In this document: in pieces, positions 9,382 to 18,526 of the stretch
How positions within the stretch are numbered: the stretch's first letter is position 1
Layout: every line of letters begins with the position of its first letter
Source of the DNA: Pelagibius marinus
GTDB lineage: Bacteria; Pseudomonadota; Alphaproteobacteria; Kiloniellales; Kiloniellaceae
Length of the DNA stretch: 32,322 nt
Reading direction: 5' to 3'
Assembly (NCBI RefSeq): GCF_014925385.1
Contig: NZ_JACSDK010000024.1
Location: forward strand, 1 to 32,322
Program-made: the position numbers and the translations under genes
The notes under the pieces: model-generated
The model's database searches: none
What the model saw: only the letters and a program-made list of their open reading frames with translations
Told to the model about the DNA's origin: nothing

Positions 9382-10344
9382 ATGTTGCGAATCACCATAC
9401 AGCTGCTGACTCTTGCCGCACTCGCCGGTCCGGCCGGCGCCGCCGAAGTCTGGATCACCAACGAGAAAGACAACACCATCAGCGTCATTGACAGCGAGAG
9501 CCTGGAGGTCGTCCGCACCCTGCCGACCGGGGAGCGTCCCCGCGGCATCACCTTCTCCAAGGATTACAGCCGGGTCTACATCTGCGCATCCGACAGCGAC
9601 ACCGTCCAGGTGATGGATCCGGAGACCGGCGAGATTCTGCACAACCTGCCCTCGGGCGAGGATCCGGAGCAGTTCGTGCTGCATCCCGACGATCGCCACC
9701 TGTACATCGCCAACGAAGACGACGCCGTCGCCACTGTCGTCGATACCGAGTCGCGCCGCGTGGTGGCCCAGATCGATGTCGGGATCGAGCCGGAGGGCAT
9801 GGCCGTTTCCCCCGACGGCAAGCTGATCATCACGACATCCGAAACCACGAACATGGCGCATTGGATCGACACACAGACCCATCGCGTCGTCGCCAACACG
9901 CTGGTGGATGCGCGCCCCCGCCATGCGGAGTTCACCAAGGATGGATCGAAGCTCTGGGTCAGCGCCGAGATCGGTGGCACCATTTCCGTATTCCGGGTTG
10001 CCGACCACAGCGAGATCACAAAGATCGGTTTTTCGATCAGGGGGATCCGCGACGACGCGATCCAGCCGGTCGGGTTCGAATTCAGCCCGGACGGGCGCCG
10101 GGCCTTCGTGGCCCTAGGCCCGGCCAATCACATCGCCGTCGTCGACACTGAAACCTACGAAGTCGAGAAATACATCCTGGTCGGCCGCCGCGTCTGGCAT
10201 ATGGAATTCTCGCCCGACAAGGCGCGCCTGTTTGTCACTAACGGTGTATCGGGCGACGTGACCGTGATCGATACCGCGCGGCTGACGCCGATCAAGACGG
10301 TCAAGGTCGGCCGCTTTCCCTGGGGCGCAGCGGCGCGTCCTTGA
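9382..10344 (+). CDS. PQQ-dependent catabolism-associated YVTN beta-propeller protein
   Basis: A 320-residue protein with a Sec signal (MLRITIQLLTLAALAGPAGA) and about seven YVTN-like blades. Examples are VWITNEKDNTISVID, VYICASDSDTVQVMD, LYIANEDDAVATVVD, LWVSAEIGGTISVF and LFVTNGVSGDVTVID. It is periplasmic. Family members sit with PQQ alcohol dehydrogenases; their molecular job is not established. It directly follows the substrate-binding protein in an apparent two-gene operon upstream of the dehydrogenase. Confidence 0.85.
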   Translation: MLRITIQLLTLAALAGPAGAAEVWITNEKDNTISVIDSESLEVVRTLPTGERPRGITFSKDYSRVYICASDSDTVQVMDPETGEILHNLPSGEDPEQFVLHPDDRHLYIANEDDAVATVVDTESRRVVAQIDVGIEPEGMAVSPDGKLIITTSETTNMAHWIDTQTHRVVANTLVDARPRHAEFTKDGSKLWVSAEIGGTISVFRVADHSEITKIGFSIRGIRDDAIQPVGFEFSPDGRRAFVALGPANHIAVVDTETYEVEKYILVGRRVWHMEFSPDKARLFVTNGVSGDVTVIDTARLTPIKTVKVGRFPWGAAARP

Positions 10345-10589
10345 GGCAAGGCGCCGAGGGCTACGCGTCAGCAAAGGCGCGCTCGGCAGCCATTCGCAAC
10401 ACCGTTCCATCTGGTCGGAGCGGCCTGTGGCTTAGTTGTGCTCAAACTCAAGGGCGTGCGCGCCAGGTCTTACGACCAATGTGTAAGTTCCAAAGCCTTC
10501 GGGCGGGACAGATACTCGAAACCTGATTGAAGTCTGCAGCCTTCGTGAGTGGAACGGCTGCCGCAAACAAGGAGAGGGAGGAATCAACT
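10345..10589 (+). promoter_or_regulatory. Upstream region of the PQQ alcohol dehydrogenase
   Basis: This 245-bp non-coding stretch must contain the dehydrogenase promoter. It holds a GGTC-N4-GACC inverted repeat (10466-10477), an overlapping CTTAC/GTAAG pair, and only a right half of the shared operator (TGGTCGG, 10412-10418). A good ribosome-binding site (AAGGAGAGGGAGG) precedes the ATG. No convincing sigma-70 or sigma-54 elements were identified. Confidence 0.4.
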
Positions 10590-12356
10590 ATGCGCCGGTT
10601 CTTGCTAGCTGCCGCCGCTGGAATCCTGGTGTCCGCTACGGCCCAGGCCCAGGTGACGGAAGATGACCTGAAAAACGATCAGACGATCACGACACAGATC
10701 GTCACCAACGGCATGGGGCGGCATCTTCAGCGCTACAGCCCGCTGAAGATCGTCAACAAAGAGAACGTGAAGAACCTGCTTCCGGTCTGGGCTTTCTCGC
10801 TTGGCGGGGAGAAGCAGAGGGGTCAGGAAAGCCAGCCCCTGGTGTATGACGGCGTGATGTACATCACCGCCTCCTATTCCCGGCTCTTTGCCATCGACGC
10901 CCGCACGGGTGAAGAAATCTGGCAGTACGACGCCCGCCTTCCGGAAGGTATCCTGCCCTGCTGCGACGTCATCAACCGCGGCGCCGCGATCTACGGTGAC
11001 AAGATCTACTTCGGCACGCTCGACGCGAGAATCGTCGCGCTTGACCGCAAGACGGGCGACGTGGTCTGGCGCAAGAAGATCGCGGACTACAAGGCCGGCT
11101 ACTCCTATACCGCCGCCCCCATTATCGTGAACGGCCTGGTCATCACCGGCAATTCGGGTGGTGAGTTCGGCATCGTCGGCGAAGTGCAGGCGCGCGACGC
11201 GGAGACCGGCGAAATGGTGTGGACCCGGCCGGTGATCGAGGGGCACATGGGCACCTACAAGGGCAAGCCCTCGACGATGACCGGCAAGCTGAACGCAACC
11301 TGGCCGGGCGACCTCTGGAAGACCGGCGGCGGCGCCACCTGGCTTGGCGGTTCCTACGATGCCGAGACCGATACCCTGGTCTTCGGCGCCGGCAACCCGG
11401 CCCCTTGGAACAGCCACCTCCGCAATGCCGGCGAACCCCGGCCCGACAATTCGGGAGACAATCTCTACGCCGCCTCGCGGATTGGCATCAATCCCGCAAA
11501 CGGCGAGATCAAGTGGCACTTCCAGACCACGCCGCGCGAAGGCTGGGACTTTGACGGCGTGAATGAGGTGGTCCCCTTCGTCGACGCGAAGGGCGACAAG
11601 CGCTTCGCCACGGCCGACCGCAATGGCTTCTTCTACGTGCTGAACCGGGAGGACGGCGCCTTCGTCGACGCCTTCCCCTTCGTGAAGAACATCACCTGGG
11701 CCAAGGGCATCGACAAGAACGGCCGGCCGATCTACGTCGAGGAAAACCGGCCGGGCAACCCTTCTGCCGCAGCCGACGGCGCCAAGGGCGAGACCATCTT
11801 CGCGGTGCCTTCCTTCCTGGGCGGCAAGAACTGGATGCCGATGGCCTACAGCCAGGATACGGGCCTGTTCTACGTGCCGTCCAACGAATGGGGCATGGAT
11901 ATCTGGAACGAGCCCATCTCCTACAAGAAGGGCGCGGCCTACCTGGGCGCCGGCTTCACGATCAAGCCGCTGTTCGAGGATCACATCGGCTCGCTGAAGG
12001 CGATCGATCCGCTGACCGGCGAGACTCAGTGGGAGTACAAGAACAACGCGCCGCTGTGGGGCGGCGTGATGACCACGGCCGGTGGCCTGGTCTTCACCGG
12101 GACGCCGGAAGGCCTTTTCAAGGCTTTCGACGACGAAACCGGCGAGGAGCTGTGGTCGTTCCAGACCGGTTCGGGCATCGTCGGCCAGCCAGTCACCTGG
12201 GAGATGGACGGCGAGCAGTATGTCGCCGTGATCTCCGGCTGGGGCGGCGCGGTCCCGCTGTGGGGCGGCGAGGTCGCGAAGAAGGTCAACTACCTGAACC
12301 AGGGCGGCCTGGTCTGGGTTTTCAAGGTGCCGAAGCAGCTGGTCTCGGCCAACTAG
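10590..12356 (+). CDS. PQQ-dependent alcohol dehydrogenase, predicted lanthanide type (PedH/ExaF-like)
   Basis: A 588-residue periplasmic quinoprotein with signal [20 protein letters not shown] and an eight-bladed propeller of W-motifs. The vicinal disulfide is Cys124-Cys125 ([10 protein letters not shown]). Metal/PQQ ligands are Glu192 (SGGEFG), Asn269 ([10 protein letters not shown]) and catalytic Asp320 in GWDFDG. Asp322, two residues after the catalytic Asp, is the residue that marks lanthanide-dependent XoxF/ExaF/PedH enzymes; calcium enzymes have Ala, Ser or Thr there. No C-terminal haem domain is present, so electrons must go to a separate cytochrome, probably the c-550 at 7295-8005. 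It oxidises primary alcohols to aldehydes; the exact substrate range is unknown. ATG at 10590 is preferred over upstream starts because the signal peptide and Shine-Dalgarno site fit. Confidence 0.93.
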   Translation: MRRFLLAAAAGILVSATAQAQVTEDDLKNDQTITTQIVTNGMGRHLQRYSPLKIVNKENVKNLLPVWAFSLGGEKQRGQESQPLVYDGVMYITASYSRLFAIDARTGEEIWQYDARLPEGILPCCDVINRGAAIYGDKIYFGTLDARIVALDRKTGDVVWRKKIADYKAGYSYTAAPIIVNGLVITGNSGGEFGIVGEVQARDAETGEMVWTRPVIEGHMGTYKGKPSTMTGKLNATWPGDLWKTGGGATWLGGSYDAETDTLVFGAGNPAPWNSHLRNAGEPRPDNSGDNLYAASRIGINPANGEIKWHFQTTPREGWDFDGVNEVVPFVDAKGDKRFATADRNGFFYVLNREDGAFVDAFPFVKNITWAKGIDKNGRPIYVEENRPGNPSAAADGAKGETIFAVPSFLGGKNWMPMAYSQDTGLFYVPSNEWGMDIWNEPISYKKGAAYLGAGFTIKPLFEDHIGSLKAIDPLTGETQWEYKNNAPLWGGVMTTAGGLVFTGTPEGLFKAFDDETGEELWSFQTGSGIVGQPVTWEMDGEQYVAVISGWGGAVPLWGGEVAKKVNYLNQGGLVWVFKVPKQLVSAN

Positions 12357-12375
12357 GTAGCGTTCCCTGACCTAT

Positions 12376-12406
12376 GGGCGCCCCCTTCCGGGGGCGCCCC
12401 CTTTTT
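12376..12406 (+). terminator. Rho-independent terminator after the alcohol dehydrogenase
   Basis: GGGCGCCCCC (12376-12385), loop TTCC, GGGGGCGCCC (12390-12399), then CCTTTTT. It lies 20 bp after the stop codon and separates the dehydrogenase from the regulatory genes. Confidence 0.92.
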
Positions 12407-12518
12407 CCCAGTGCCCTAGCTTGGCCCCCCTACCTTGATCGAGTATCGAAGCGGGCCGTCTTCTGCTAGCATGAATTCTTGGTCGAAAGCGGTGCAAGCG
12501 GTGGAAAGCAGTAACCAA

Positions 12519-13232
12519 ATGACGGAGGCCTCGACAGATCCCGCGCCACAGCCGGAGAAAGTCAGCTTGGTCTGCGCACTTATCGTCGACGATCACCCGC
12601 TCTTCTGTGAAGCGCTCTCGATGACGCTGAAAACTGCCGTCAAAGTGGACAAGGTCCTGACCGCCGGGCGCCTCGAAGACGCGATTGCCCTGCTGGGCGA
12701 GGCGACCAAGCCGGACGTCATCCTGCTGGACCTCAACCTGCCTGGCGTCAACGGCCTGGACGGCCTGATCCGCCTGAAGAGGGCCGCGCCGCAGGTCCCC
12801 ATCATCGTCGTTTCCTCATTGTCGGAGAACCGCATCATCACCTCCGCCATCCGGGCCGGCGCTGCGGGTTTCGTGCCCAAGCACAGCCAGCGGGACGTCT
12901 TCACCCGCGCCTTTGCCGACATCTGGGCCGGAAAGGTACATCTTCCTAGCGACTATGTGGCCCCCGCCGAAGAGGACGGCGACGCCCCCTCGGCCAGCGA
13001 GGACGTGATCCAGCGCCTGGCACAGCTGACACCGCAGCAGGCCCGGATCCTGCAGTGCATCTGCGAGGGCAAGCTGAACAAGCAAATCGCCTACGACCTC
13101 TCCATCGCCGAGGCCACCGTTAAGGCCCATATCACCGCCATTATGCGCAAGCTTGGCGTCCACAACCGTACACAGGCCGTGGTGATGGCCCAGAACGCCC
13201 ACTTTTCAAAGCTCTTGCAAGACGACAACTAG
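12519..13232 (+). CDS. LuxR-family response regulator (ErbR/AgmR-like)
   Basis: A 237-residue two-domain regulator. The receiver domain (about 22-140) has acidic residues in IVDDHPLF, the phosphorylatable Asp71 in VILLDLNLPG, and a conserved Lys in FVPKHS. A LuxR-type HTH follows (about 170-230: LTPQQARILQCICEG, NKQIAYDLSIAEATVKAHI). In pseudomonads, regulators of this type (AgmR/ErbR) control PQQ ethanol oxidation, which fits the position right after the alcohol dehydrogenase. The ATG at 12519 was chosen for the conserved start of the receiver; an in-frame ATG at 12471 is possible but has no ribosome-binding site. Confidence 0.85.
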   Translation: MTEASTDPAPQPEKVSLVCALIVDDHPLFCEALSMTLKTAVKVDKVLTAGRLEDAIALLGEATKPDVILLDLNLPGVNGLDGLIRLKRAAPQVPIIVVSSLSENRIITSAIRAGAAGFVPKHSQRDVFTRAFADIWAGKVHLPSDYVAPAEEDGDAPSASEDVIQRLAQLTPQQARILQCICEGKLNKQIAYDLSIAEATVKAHITAIMRKLGVHNRTQAVVMAQNAHFSKLLQDDN

Positions 13233-13283
13233 CTCCCCTAACCTTCCCGCAATAAGAAACAAGAAGCAGTTGGGGAGCGTCCT

Positions 13284-14465
13284 ATGGGAGCAATGGCTCC
13301 GCCCTGTGCGGCGGACGTGGCTGGGGTGCCTGTTCTGCGGACAGCCCATGCCGCGGCCGACGATGCCCAAGCCGCGATTTCCCGGATTGCGGCCGAGATC
13401 GGGCCCACCGAGCTCAGCCTGGTAGTGCTCTTCATCTCACCCAACGCCGACCTGCCCGCCGTGGCCGGCGCCGCCCGGGAGGCCTTCGGCACCACGCCGG
13501 TGATCGGCTGCACAACTGCCGGCGAGATCTCATCGGAAGGCTATACGGAGAACGAGATCGTCGCCGCCGCCTTCCCCTCGTCGCACTTCGTCTCTCTGAT
13601 CCACCTGATCGACAATCTGGAGAAACTGGGCCGCCGCCACGTCGCCAGCGCCACGGTGCGGCTGCGCGGAGAGCTGGCGCGCATGGCGCCCGACTGGCAC
13701 TCCGAGTTCGCCTTCCTTATGGTCGACGGCATGTCGCTGCTGGAGGACCAACTGGTCTCGACGCTCGACCTGGCGCTGGGCCCGGTGCCGCTGTTCGGCG
13801 GCTCGGCCGGCGATGGCCTCGATTTCCGGCAGACTTTCATTCTTTGCAACGGCAGCATCTACCAGAACGCTGCCGTGCTGGCGCTGCTGCGCACCAGCTG
13901 CCAAATAAAGGTCTTCAACTTCGACCATCTGCAGCCCACGGACCGCAAGATGGTGGTCACCGAAGCGGATCCGGAGCGGCGGGTCGTGCACGAGATCAAT
14001 GCGGAGCCGGCTGCACGCGAATATGCACGGGTCGTCGGCCTGGACTCGGAGCAACTCTCCCCCTTCATCTTTGCGGCCCATCCGGTAGTGGTGAAGGTCG
14101 GTGGCAGGCATCACGTGCGCGCCATTCAGAAAGTCGAGCCGAACGGCGACCTGACGTTCTTTTCGGCCATCGACGAGGGCCTGGTCCTGACGCTCGCCGA
14201 GCCACGCGACATCGCCGCTCATCTCGACGAGGCCCTGCACGACCTTTCGAATTCGGCAGCACCGGAGGCCATCATCGCTTGCGACTGTATCCTGCGCCGC
14301 CTCGAGGCCGAGCAGAAGCAGGCGGTCGGCGCGGTCTCGCGCATCCTCTCCAAGAACAAGGTGATCGGATTCAGCACCTATGGCGAACAGATGAACGCCG
14401 TGCACGTGAACCAGACCATGACCGGCATCGCCATCTATCCGCCGTCACCACCAAGGGAGCCCTGA
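13284..14465 (+). CDS. FIST-domain sensor protein
   Basis: This 393-residue cytoplasmic protein contains FIST_N (about 35-240, with the hallmark VIGCTTAGEISS) and FIST_C (about 240-385, with VIGFSTYGEQ near the end). FIST proteins are proposed small-ligand sensors, possibly for amino acids, that work with signalling proteins. The next gene, a hybrid histidine kinase, starts 5 bp after the stop, so the two are surely co-translated. The likely role is to supply the input to that kinase. No transmembrane segment or catalytic domain is visible. Confidence 0.85.
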   Translation: MGAMAPPCAADVAGVPVLRTAHAAADDAQAAISRIAAEIGPTELSLVVLFISPNADLPAVAGAAREAFGTTPVIGCTTAGEISSEGYTENEIVAAAFPSSHFVSLIHLIDNLEKLGRRHVASATVRLRGELARMAPDWHSEFAFLMVDGMSLLEDQLVSTLDLALGPVPLFGGSAGDGLDFRQTFILCNGSIYQNAAVLALLRTSCQIKVFNFDHLQPTDRKMVVTEADPERRVVHEINAEPAAREYARVVGLDSEQLSPFIFAAHPVVVKVGGRHHVRAIQKVEPNGDLTFFSAIDEGLVLTLAEPRDIAAHLDEALHDLSNSAAPEAIIACDCILRRLEAEQKQAVGAVSRILSKNKVIGFSTYGEQMNAVHVNQTMTGIAIYPPSPPREP

Positions 14466-14470
14466 GGCCC

Positions 14471-16717
14471 TTGCTGGTAGACCCCAACGATTCCGTCGAG
14501 CTGCAGCAGAAGAAGCTGCTCAAGATCACCTCCGTGCTGATGCGGCGCGTGGAACAGGCGACAAACGAAAGCGGCGCCGCCTATGCCCACTTCCACCGCG
14601 CCCTCATGCTGGAAGAAGAGGTTCGCGCGCGCACGGCGGACCTGGAACAGACTCTCGAACTGCTGAACCAGTCGAACGCGGAGCTGTCGAGAGCGACGGC
14701 CGCCGCCGAGCGCGCGCGGGCGGACCTGTCCAATGCCCTGGAGGCTGTGCAGGAGGGTTTCGCTATTTTCAATGCCGACGACGTCATGGTCATGTGCAAC
14801 AGCCGCTTCGGCATGCACATGCCTGATGTCAGGCAGGCGCTGCAGCCCGGGCTGACCTTCCAGGAGTTCGTGCGCGTGGTCAGCCACAGCCCCTTCCTGG
14901 CCCTGCCGGACGGTGAAACGCCGGAAAGCTGGGCCCGCAAGCGCAAGCGCAAGCACCGGGAAAGCCACGTCAATTTCAATGTCAGGGTCGCCCAGGACCG
15001 CTGGATCCAGGTCAGCGAACACCGGACGCCGGATCAAGGGACGGCGATCCTGCAGACCGACGTGACCGACATGATCCGGCTGGAGCGGCGGGAAAGAGAC
15101 AAGCTGCTGGACGACCAGGCGCGGCTGATCCGGGCGACCCTGGACCACATCAACCAGGGGATCTGCATCTTCGACAGCGAGCACCGCCTTGCCGGCTCGA
15201 ACACGCGTTTCGGTGAGCTGCTGCATCTACCCATGAGCCTCCTGCGTGTCGGCCGGAGCTTCGAGCACCTCTTCGAGCACATCGGCGGAGACCTGGCCTT
15301 TCCTGACGGTCAGTCGCTTTCGACGCTGACCGATTGGGTGAACCATGGTGGCGGCCGGTTGCCGCTTTCCCTGGAGGCCAAGCATCAGGGCCGCACCTAT
15401 CTCGACGTCTCCGGCCAGGAGATGCCGGACGGTGGTTTCGTGATCAGCTTCACCGACGTCACCGCCGAGCGCGAGGCGATAGAAGCGCTCTCGGCGATCA
15501 ACGAGACCCTGGAACAGCGGGTGCTGGAGCGCACCCTGGCGCTGGAGGACGCGCTGCAGGAAGCGGAGCGCGCCAATGCCTCCAAGTCGCGCTTCGTCGC
15601 CGCCGCCAGCCATGACCTGCTGCAGCCGCTGTCGGCGGCCAAGCTGTTCATCTCCTCCCTGGAGGAGATGGCACTCGGCGAGGGGGCCCGCCTGACCGCC
15701 CAGAAGGCCAGCAGCGCCCTCGGCAGCGTGGAGGCGATCCTCGGCGCGCTGCTCGACATTTCAAAACTCGACTCGGGCCGCGCGGCCGTCGAGGTCACGG
15801 CCTTTCCGATAGACCAGATCCTGGGACCGCTGCGCGATGAGTTCGAGCCCCTGGCCCAGCAGAAGGGCCTCACCCTGACGGTCATGGACTGCAAGCTCAT
15901 GGTAGAGAGCGATCCGGCCTACCTGCGGCGAATTCTTCAGAACCTGATCGCCAACGCCATCCGCTATACCAAGTCGGGCAGAGTGCTGGTCGGCACCCGC
16001 CGGCAGGCATCGAGCCTGACGCTGCAGGTCTGGGACAGCGGTCCCGGTATTCCGGAAGACCAGCAAGACGTCATCTTCAAGGAGTTCCAGCGCCTCGACA
16101 CAACCGAGTGCGCGGGCGAGAGCGCAGGCGTCGGCCTGGGCCTCGCCATCGTCGAGCGTGCCTGCACCCTGCTCGGCCATGCGTTGTCCCTGCGCTCACA
16201 GCCGGGGCGCGGCACCGCCTTCTTCGTGACCGTTCCCAGAGCCGCCGGTGCGGCGCCGGCGAGAACCATCCAGCGCCGCATCGACCCGGCGGACGGCCAG
16301 GACGCGGCGGATCTCATCGCGCTGGTGATCGAGAACGACCGCGGCATGCGCGACGCCATGACGACACGACTCGAGAACTGGGGCATCAGTGTGTTCGACG
16401 TTGCCGGCCAGGCCGAAGCCGTGGCTTTGCTGCAGGACGTCGGAGTCGCACCGGATGTGCTGCTCGTCGACTACCAACTGGACGGCGGCGAGGATGGTAT
16501 TTCCGCAATTAAGGAGATCCGCAGGCTGTTCGGCGACATTCCGGCGGCCCTCGTGACCGCCAACAGGTCCAGCGAACTGCGCCACGCCTGCCAGTCCACA
16601 GAAATCCACTACCTGAACAAGCCGGTCGAGTCAGACGCCCTGCGCCAGTTTCTTGTTACGGTGCGTCCACGGGCTGCCTTGACCGACGGCCAGCCGGCAC
16701 TCCTCTCCGCGCCGTGA
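14471..16717 (+). CDS. PAS-domain hybrid sensor histidine kinase with C-terminal receiver
   Basis: Read from a TTG at 14471 (AAGGGAG upstream), this is a 748-residue soluble protein. An N-terminal coiled coil (about 15-85) is followed by PAS 1 (about 87-195, ALEAVQEGFAIFNADD) and PAS 2 (about 220-340, TLDHINQGICIFDSEH). A second coiled coil leads to HisKA with phospho-His381 in AASHDLLQPL. HATPase_c has an N box (NLIANAIRYTKSG), DSGPGIP and GVGLGLAIV. A receiver follows with Asp667 in VLLVDYQLDG. No membrane helices are seen, so the signal is cytoplasmic and probably arrives through the FIST protein. Related hybrid kinases are linked to ethanol-oxidation control in Pseudomonas. The start codon is uncertain; the frame is open far upstream inside the FIST gene. 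Confidence 0.85.
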   Translation: MLVDPNDSVELQQKKLLKITSVLMRRVEQATNESGAAYAHFHRALMLEEEVRARTADLEQTLELLNQSNAELSRATAAAERARADLSNALEAVQEGFAIFNADDVMVMCNSRFGMHMPDVRQALQPGLTFQEFVRVVSHSPFLALPDGETPESWARKRKRKHRESHVNFNVRVAQDRWIQVSEHRTPDQGTAILQTDVTDMIRLERRERDKLLDDQARLIRATLDHINQGICIFDSEHRLAGSNTRFGELLHLPMSLLRVGRSFEHLFEHIGGDLAFPDGQSLSTLTDWVNHGGGRLPLSLEAKHQGRTYLDVSGQEMPDGGFVISFTDVTAEREAIEALSAINETLEQRVLERTLALEDALQEAERANASKSRFVAAASHDLLQPLSAAKLFISSLEEMALGEGARLTAQKASSALGSVEAILGALLDISKLDSGRAAVEVTAFPIDQILGPLRDEFEPLAQQKGLTLTVMDCKLMVESDPAYLRRILQNLIANAIRYTKSGRVLVGTRRQASSLTLQVWDSGPGIPEDQQDVIFKEFQRLDTTECAGESAGVGLGLAIVERACTLLGHALSLRSQPGRGTAFFVTVPRAAGAAPARTIQRRIDPADGQDAADLIALVIENDRGMRDAMTTRLENWGISVFDVAGQAEAVALLQDVGVAPDVLLVDYQLDGGEDGISAIKEIRRLFGDIPAALVTANRSSELRHACQSTEIHYLNKPVESDALRQFLVTVRPRAALTDGQPALLSAP

Positions 16718-16768
16718 GGCAATGAACACAGAGGCCAGCGCCATACCATCCCGTTCCTGCGAATCAAA

Positions 16769-16798
16769 ACACCCCGCCGTTTGGCGGGGTGTCTTGTT
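16769..16798. terminator. Terminator hairpin after the kinase, also behind a tRNA-fMet 3' end
   Basis: ACACCCCGCC (16769-16778), loop GTTT, GGCGGGGTGT (16783-16792). It has T-rich tails on both strands: CTTGTT after it on plus, and TTTT on minus from the preceding AAAA. It can end the kinase operon. It also lies directly behind the tRNA-fMet 3' end on the minus strand. Confidence 0.85.
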
Positions 16799-16811
16799 GG
16801 TTGCGGGGGCA
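16798..16811 (-). repeat. 14-nt tRNA-fMet 3'-end copy (putative attachment core)
   Basis: TGGTTGCGGGGGCA is identical to 19956-19969 and on the minus strand is the last 14 nt of initiator tRNA (TGCCCCCGCAACCA). A terminator follows it on the minus strand, just as at 19918-19956. The rest of the tRNA is absent; instead GCAACCA follows and forms a small inverted repeat with the core. It may be the outer attachment core of an element spanning about 16.8-20.0 kb. Confidence 0.5.
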
Positions 16812-17287
16812 CGCAACCAACTGTGCCGAAACTCGTAACTTGGGCGCACCCAAAATCGCACATTCGCTTGCTGAAACAGCGAGCACGATACGCTTCGCAA
16901 ATTGCTCCTCAACTGCCCATGAAAGATCGTCCCGACATAGCGCCTCGTCGTTTGTGTGAGACCTGGAGCGAGAGGCGATATCGTCGGTCAATCCAGATTG
17001 TCGCTCTCTGACGCGTTGGGGTTGGAAACTGGAGTCTTAACGTCATTGATCTTGCGAGTATGGCAATTTGGGTAGCCAGCTCTTGGCCCGATATGGTGTC
17101 GCTGACACGGCGAACGTCGCCTCTGACTTTTCGACCAAGGCACAGACTTGGCGACACTGTCAGCATCTGAGATATTAAACTGTGCGTTGCATCTCCTGCG
17201 TCATCGGGAGTGCAACAGAAGTCAAGAGATCCATCTTGTCGCGCAGGTAATGGGGGGCTTTTGAAGAGCAAGCTTCGCTTCCCCGTA
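16812..17287. other. Non-coding stretch left of the unknown-gene cluster
   Basis: About 475 bp with no convincing coding frame on either strand; the open frames here overlap one another and have no family features. A short inverted repeat (GTGTC-GCT-GACAC) is seen near 17097-17109. No RNA gene was recognised. Confidence 0.5.
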
Positions 17288-17839
17288 ATGAACAGCGTAG
17301 AGCGCGGCATGGAATTGACTCGCGACTACCAGGCCCTTCGGTGGTGGGTGATGTTGCCCCTCTTTGCCTTTCTCTTTCTGATGAACCTCCCGATTTTCAT
17401 CGTCTTTGGTCTTGCCTGGGCAGCGCTACCGGCCCTGCCGGACCTCTCTATTCTCCTCCACATCCTCCCCGGCGTCCGACAGACTTACGAGAATTTTGCT
17501 GCTTGCGGCCGGGCTGATCTCGGATCTCTCTATGCCGGACTTCAGATTTTCAGCATGACGGGCGCCGTCGTCCTGGACGTGGCACTGATACGGGCATTGG
17601 CTTGGCTGCTCCCGATCTATCGGACCAAGAAACTGATCGGCAAGAAGATTGTCAGGCGAACTGCCGCATCCGCGTTTTGGTGCTTTCTCATCGCGGGCGG
17701 CATCATCTTCTTCGATTTCGAGGCCTTTGCCTGTGACCATGTCAGTGACCGAAATTCCGGCATAAGCGTCATGCTTTCTCTCTCGGCGGCACTGTTTTCC
17801 ATGCTTGCGTCGCGGGCTTTACGCAACCCTCAACTCTAG
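17288..17839 (+). CDS. Hypothetical four-helix membrane protein
   Basis: The 183-residue product from ATG 17288 has about four hydrophobic segments: a long paired one (WWVMLPLFAFLFLMNLPIFI, then VFGLAWAALP), one around LQIFSMTGAVVLDVALIRAL, one at FWCFLIAGGIIFF and a last one near ISVMLSLSAALFSML. A basic stretch (RTKKLIGKKIVRR) lies between helices, and a short soluble region contains two cysteines. I do not recognise a family. An ATG at 17309 is an alternative start. It is the first of three unknown genes between two tRNA-fMet 3'-end copies, which suggests cargo of a small integrated element. Confidence 0.55.
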   Translation: MNSVERGMELTRDYQALRWWVMLPLFAFLFLMNLPIFIVFGLAWAALPALPDLSILLHILPGVRQTYENFAACGRADLGSLYAGLQIFSMTGAVVLDVALIRALAWLLPIYRTKKLIGKKIVRRTAASAFWCFLIAGGIIFFDFEAFACDHVSDRNSGISVMLSLSAALFSMLASRALRNPQL

Positions 17840-18059
17840 CCGAGAACGAGGGTCCCCGCGCAAAGCCATATAGGCTTGGAAGGAGGGATTCTCACCGGGA
17901 GAGTTGCGGGGCCCCGCCCGTCTGCACCTCCCTACCACCCAGTAGTCTGGCGCCTTTTTCGGTTGAAATTCACCAAGGCGTGCCACTACTTACAGGTCAT
18001 CGCCAGTGGCTGCGTTGACGCAGTCGTTCGCGACTGCAGACTTGGCTCGGGAGCAATTT

Positions 18060-18485
18060 ATGGAAGTTTCGCCGTGGACAAAGGCCGTGTGGACCTTCTT
18101 CAGTATGCCCCGGATGTACTTCGGGTCGCTCACCACTTCGACAGACTTCTCGGTCCTTGCCTGGCCAGGCACCATCGGACTCGTCCTTGCCGCTTTCGCG
18201 GCAATCTGGTGGGGGCGATTTGGTCTCCTGTGGTTCCTGCCTCTCTTTCTGCTGAGCCAGGTCCTCGTCTCTGCTGCGCAGCTGTTCAACAGCGAGGTCT
18301 ATGGATATCCGCTGTTCGCGCTGCTGGGCGCCTTTCTGCTGTTCCAGTTCGGCATCGCCGGCTACCTGATCATCCACCTGAAGGGCTCCCGGATCGCCGC
18401 CGCGCTGCTGTCGCTCTTCACGGTCTCTTATGCGCTTGCTGTACTCATCCCGGCCGCCTTCGTGTTCAGTGACAGCTACCTCTGA
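18060..18485 (+). CDS. Hypothetical small membrane protein
   Basis: From ATG 18060, preceded by GGGAG, the product is 141 residues with about four hydrophobic segments: FSVLAWPGTIGLVLAAFAAI, FGLLWFLPLFLLSQVLV, LFALLGAFLLFQFGIAGYLI and LLSLFTVSYALAVLIPAA. A GTG at 18006 would add 18 residues. No family was recognised. It precedes the 377-residue gene by 41 bp on the same strand, so the two are probably co-transcribed. Confidence 0.6.
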   Translation: MEVSPWTKAVWTFFSMPRMYFGSLTTSTDFSVLAWPGTIGLVLAAFAAIWWGRFGLLWFLPLFLLSQVLVSAAQLFNSEVYGYPLFALLGAFLLFQFGIAGYLIIHLKGSRIAAALLSLFTVSYALAVLIPAAFVFSDSYL

Positions 18486-18526
18486 CGAACTGAGGCAAAG
18501 GTGGCGCCAGCTAGCGAGAGACGAAC

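Noticed and set aside
10429-10441. Sigma-54 promoter (GG...GC)
   Set aside because: Spacing between GG and GC is 9, not 10, and flanking consensus is poor.
13844-14470. N-terminal extension of the histidine kinase
   Set aside because: Would overlap most of the FIST gene in another frame with Arg-rich sequence; the PAS protein begins naturally near 14471.
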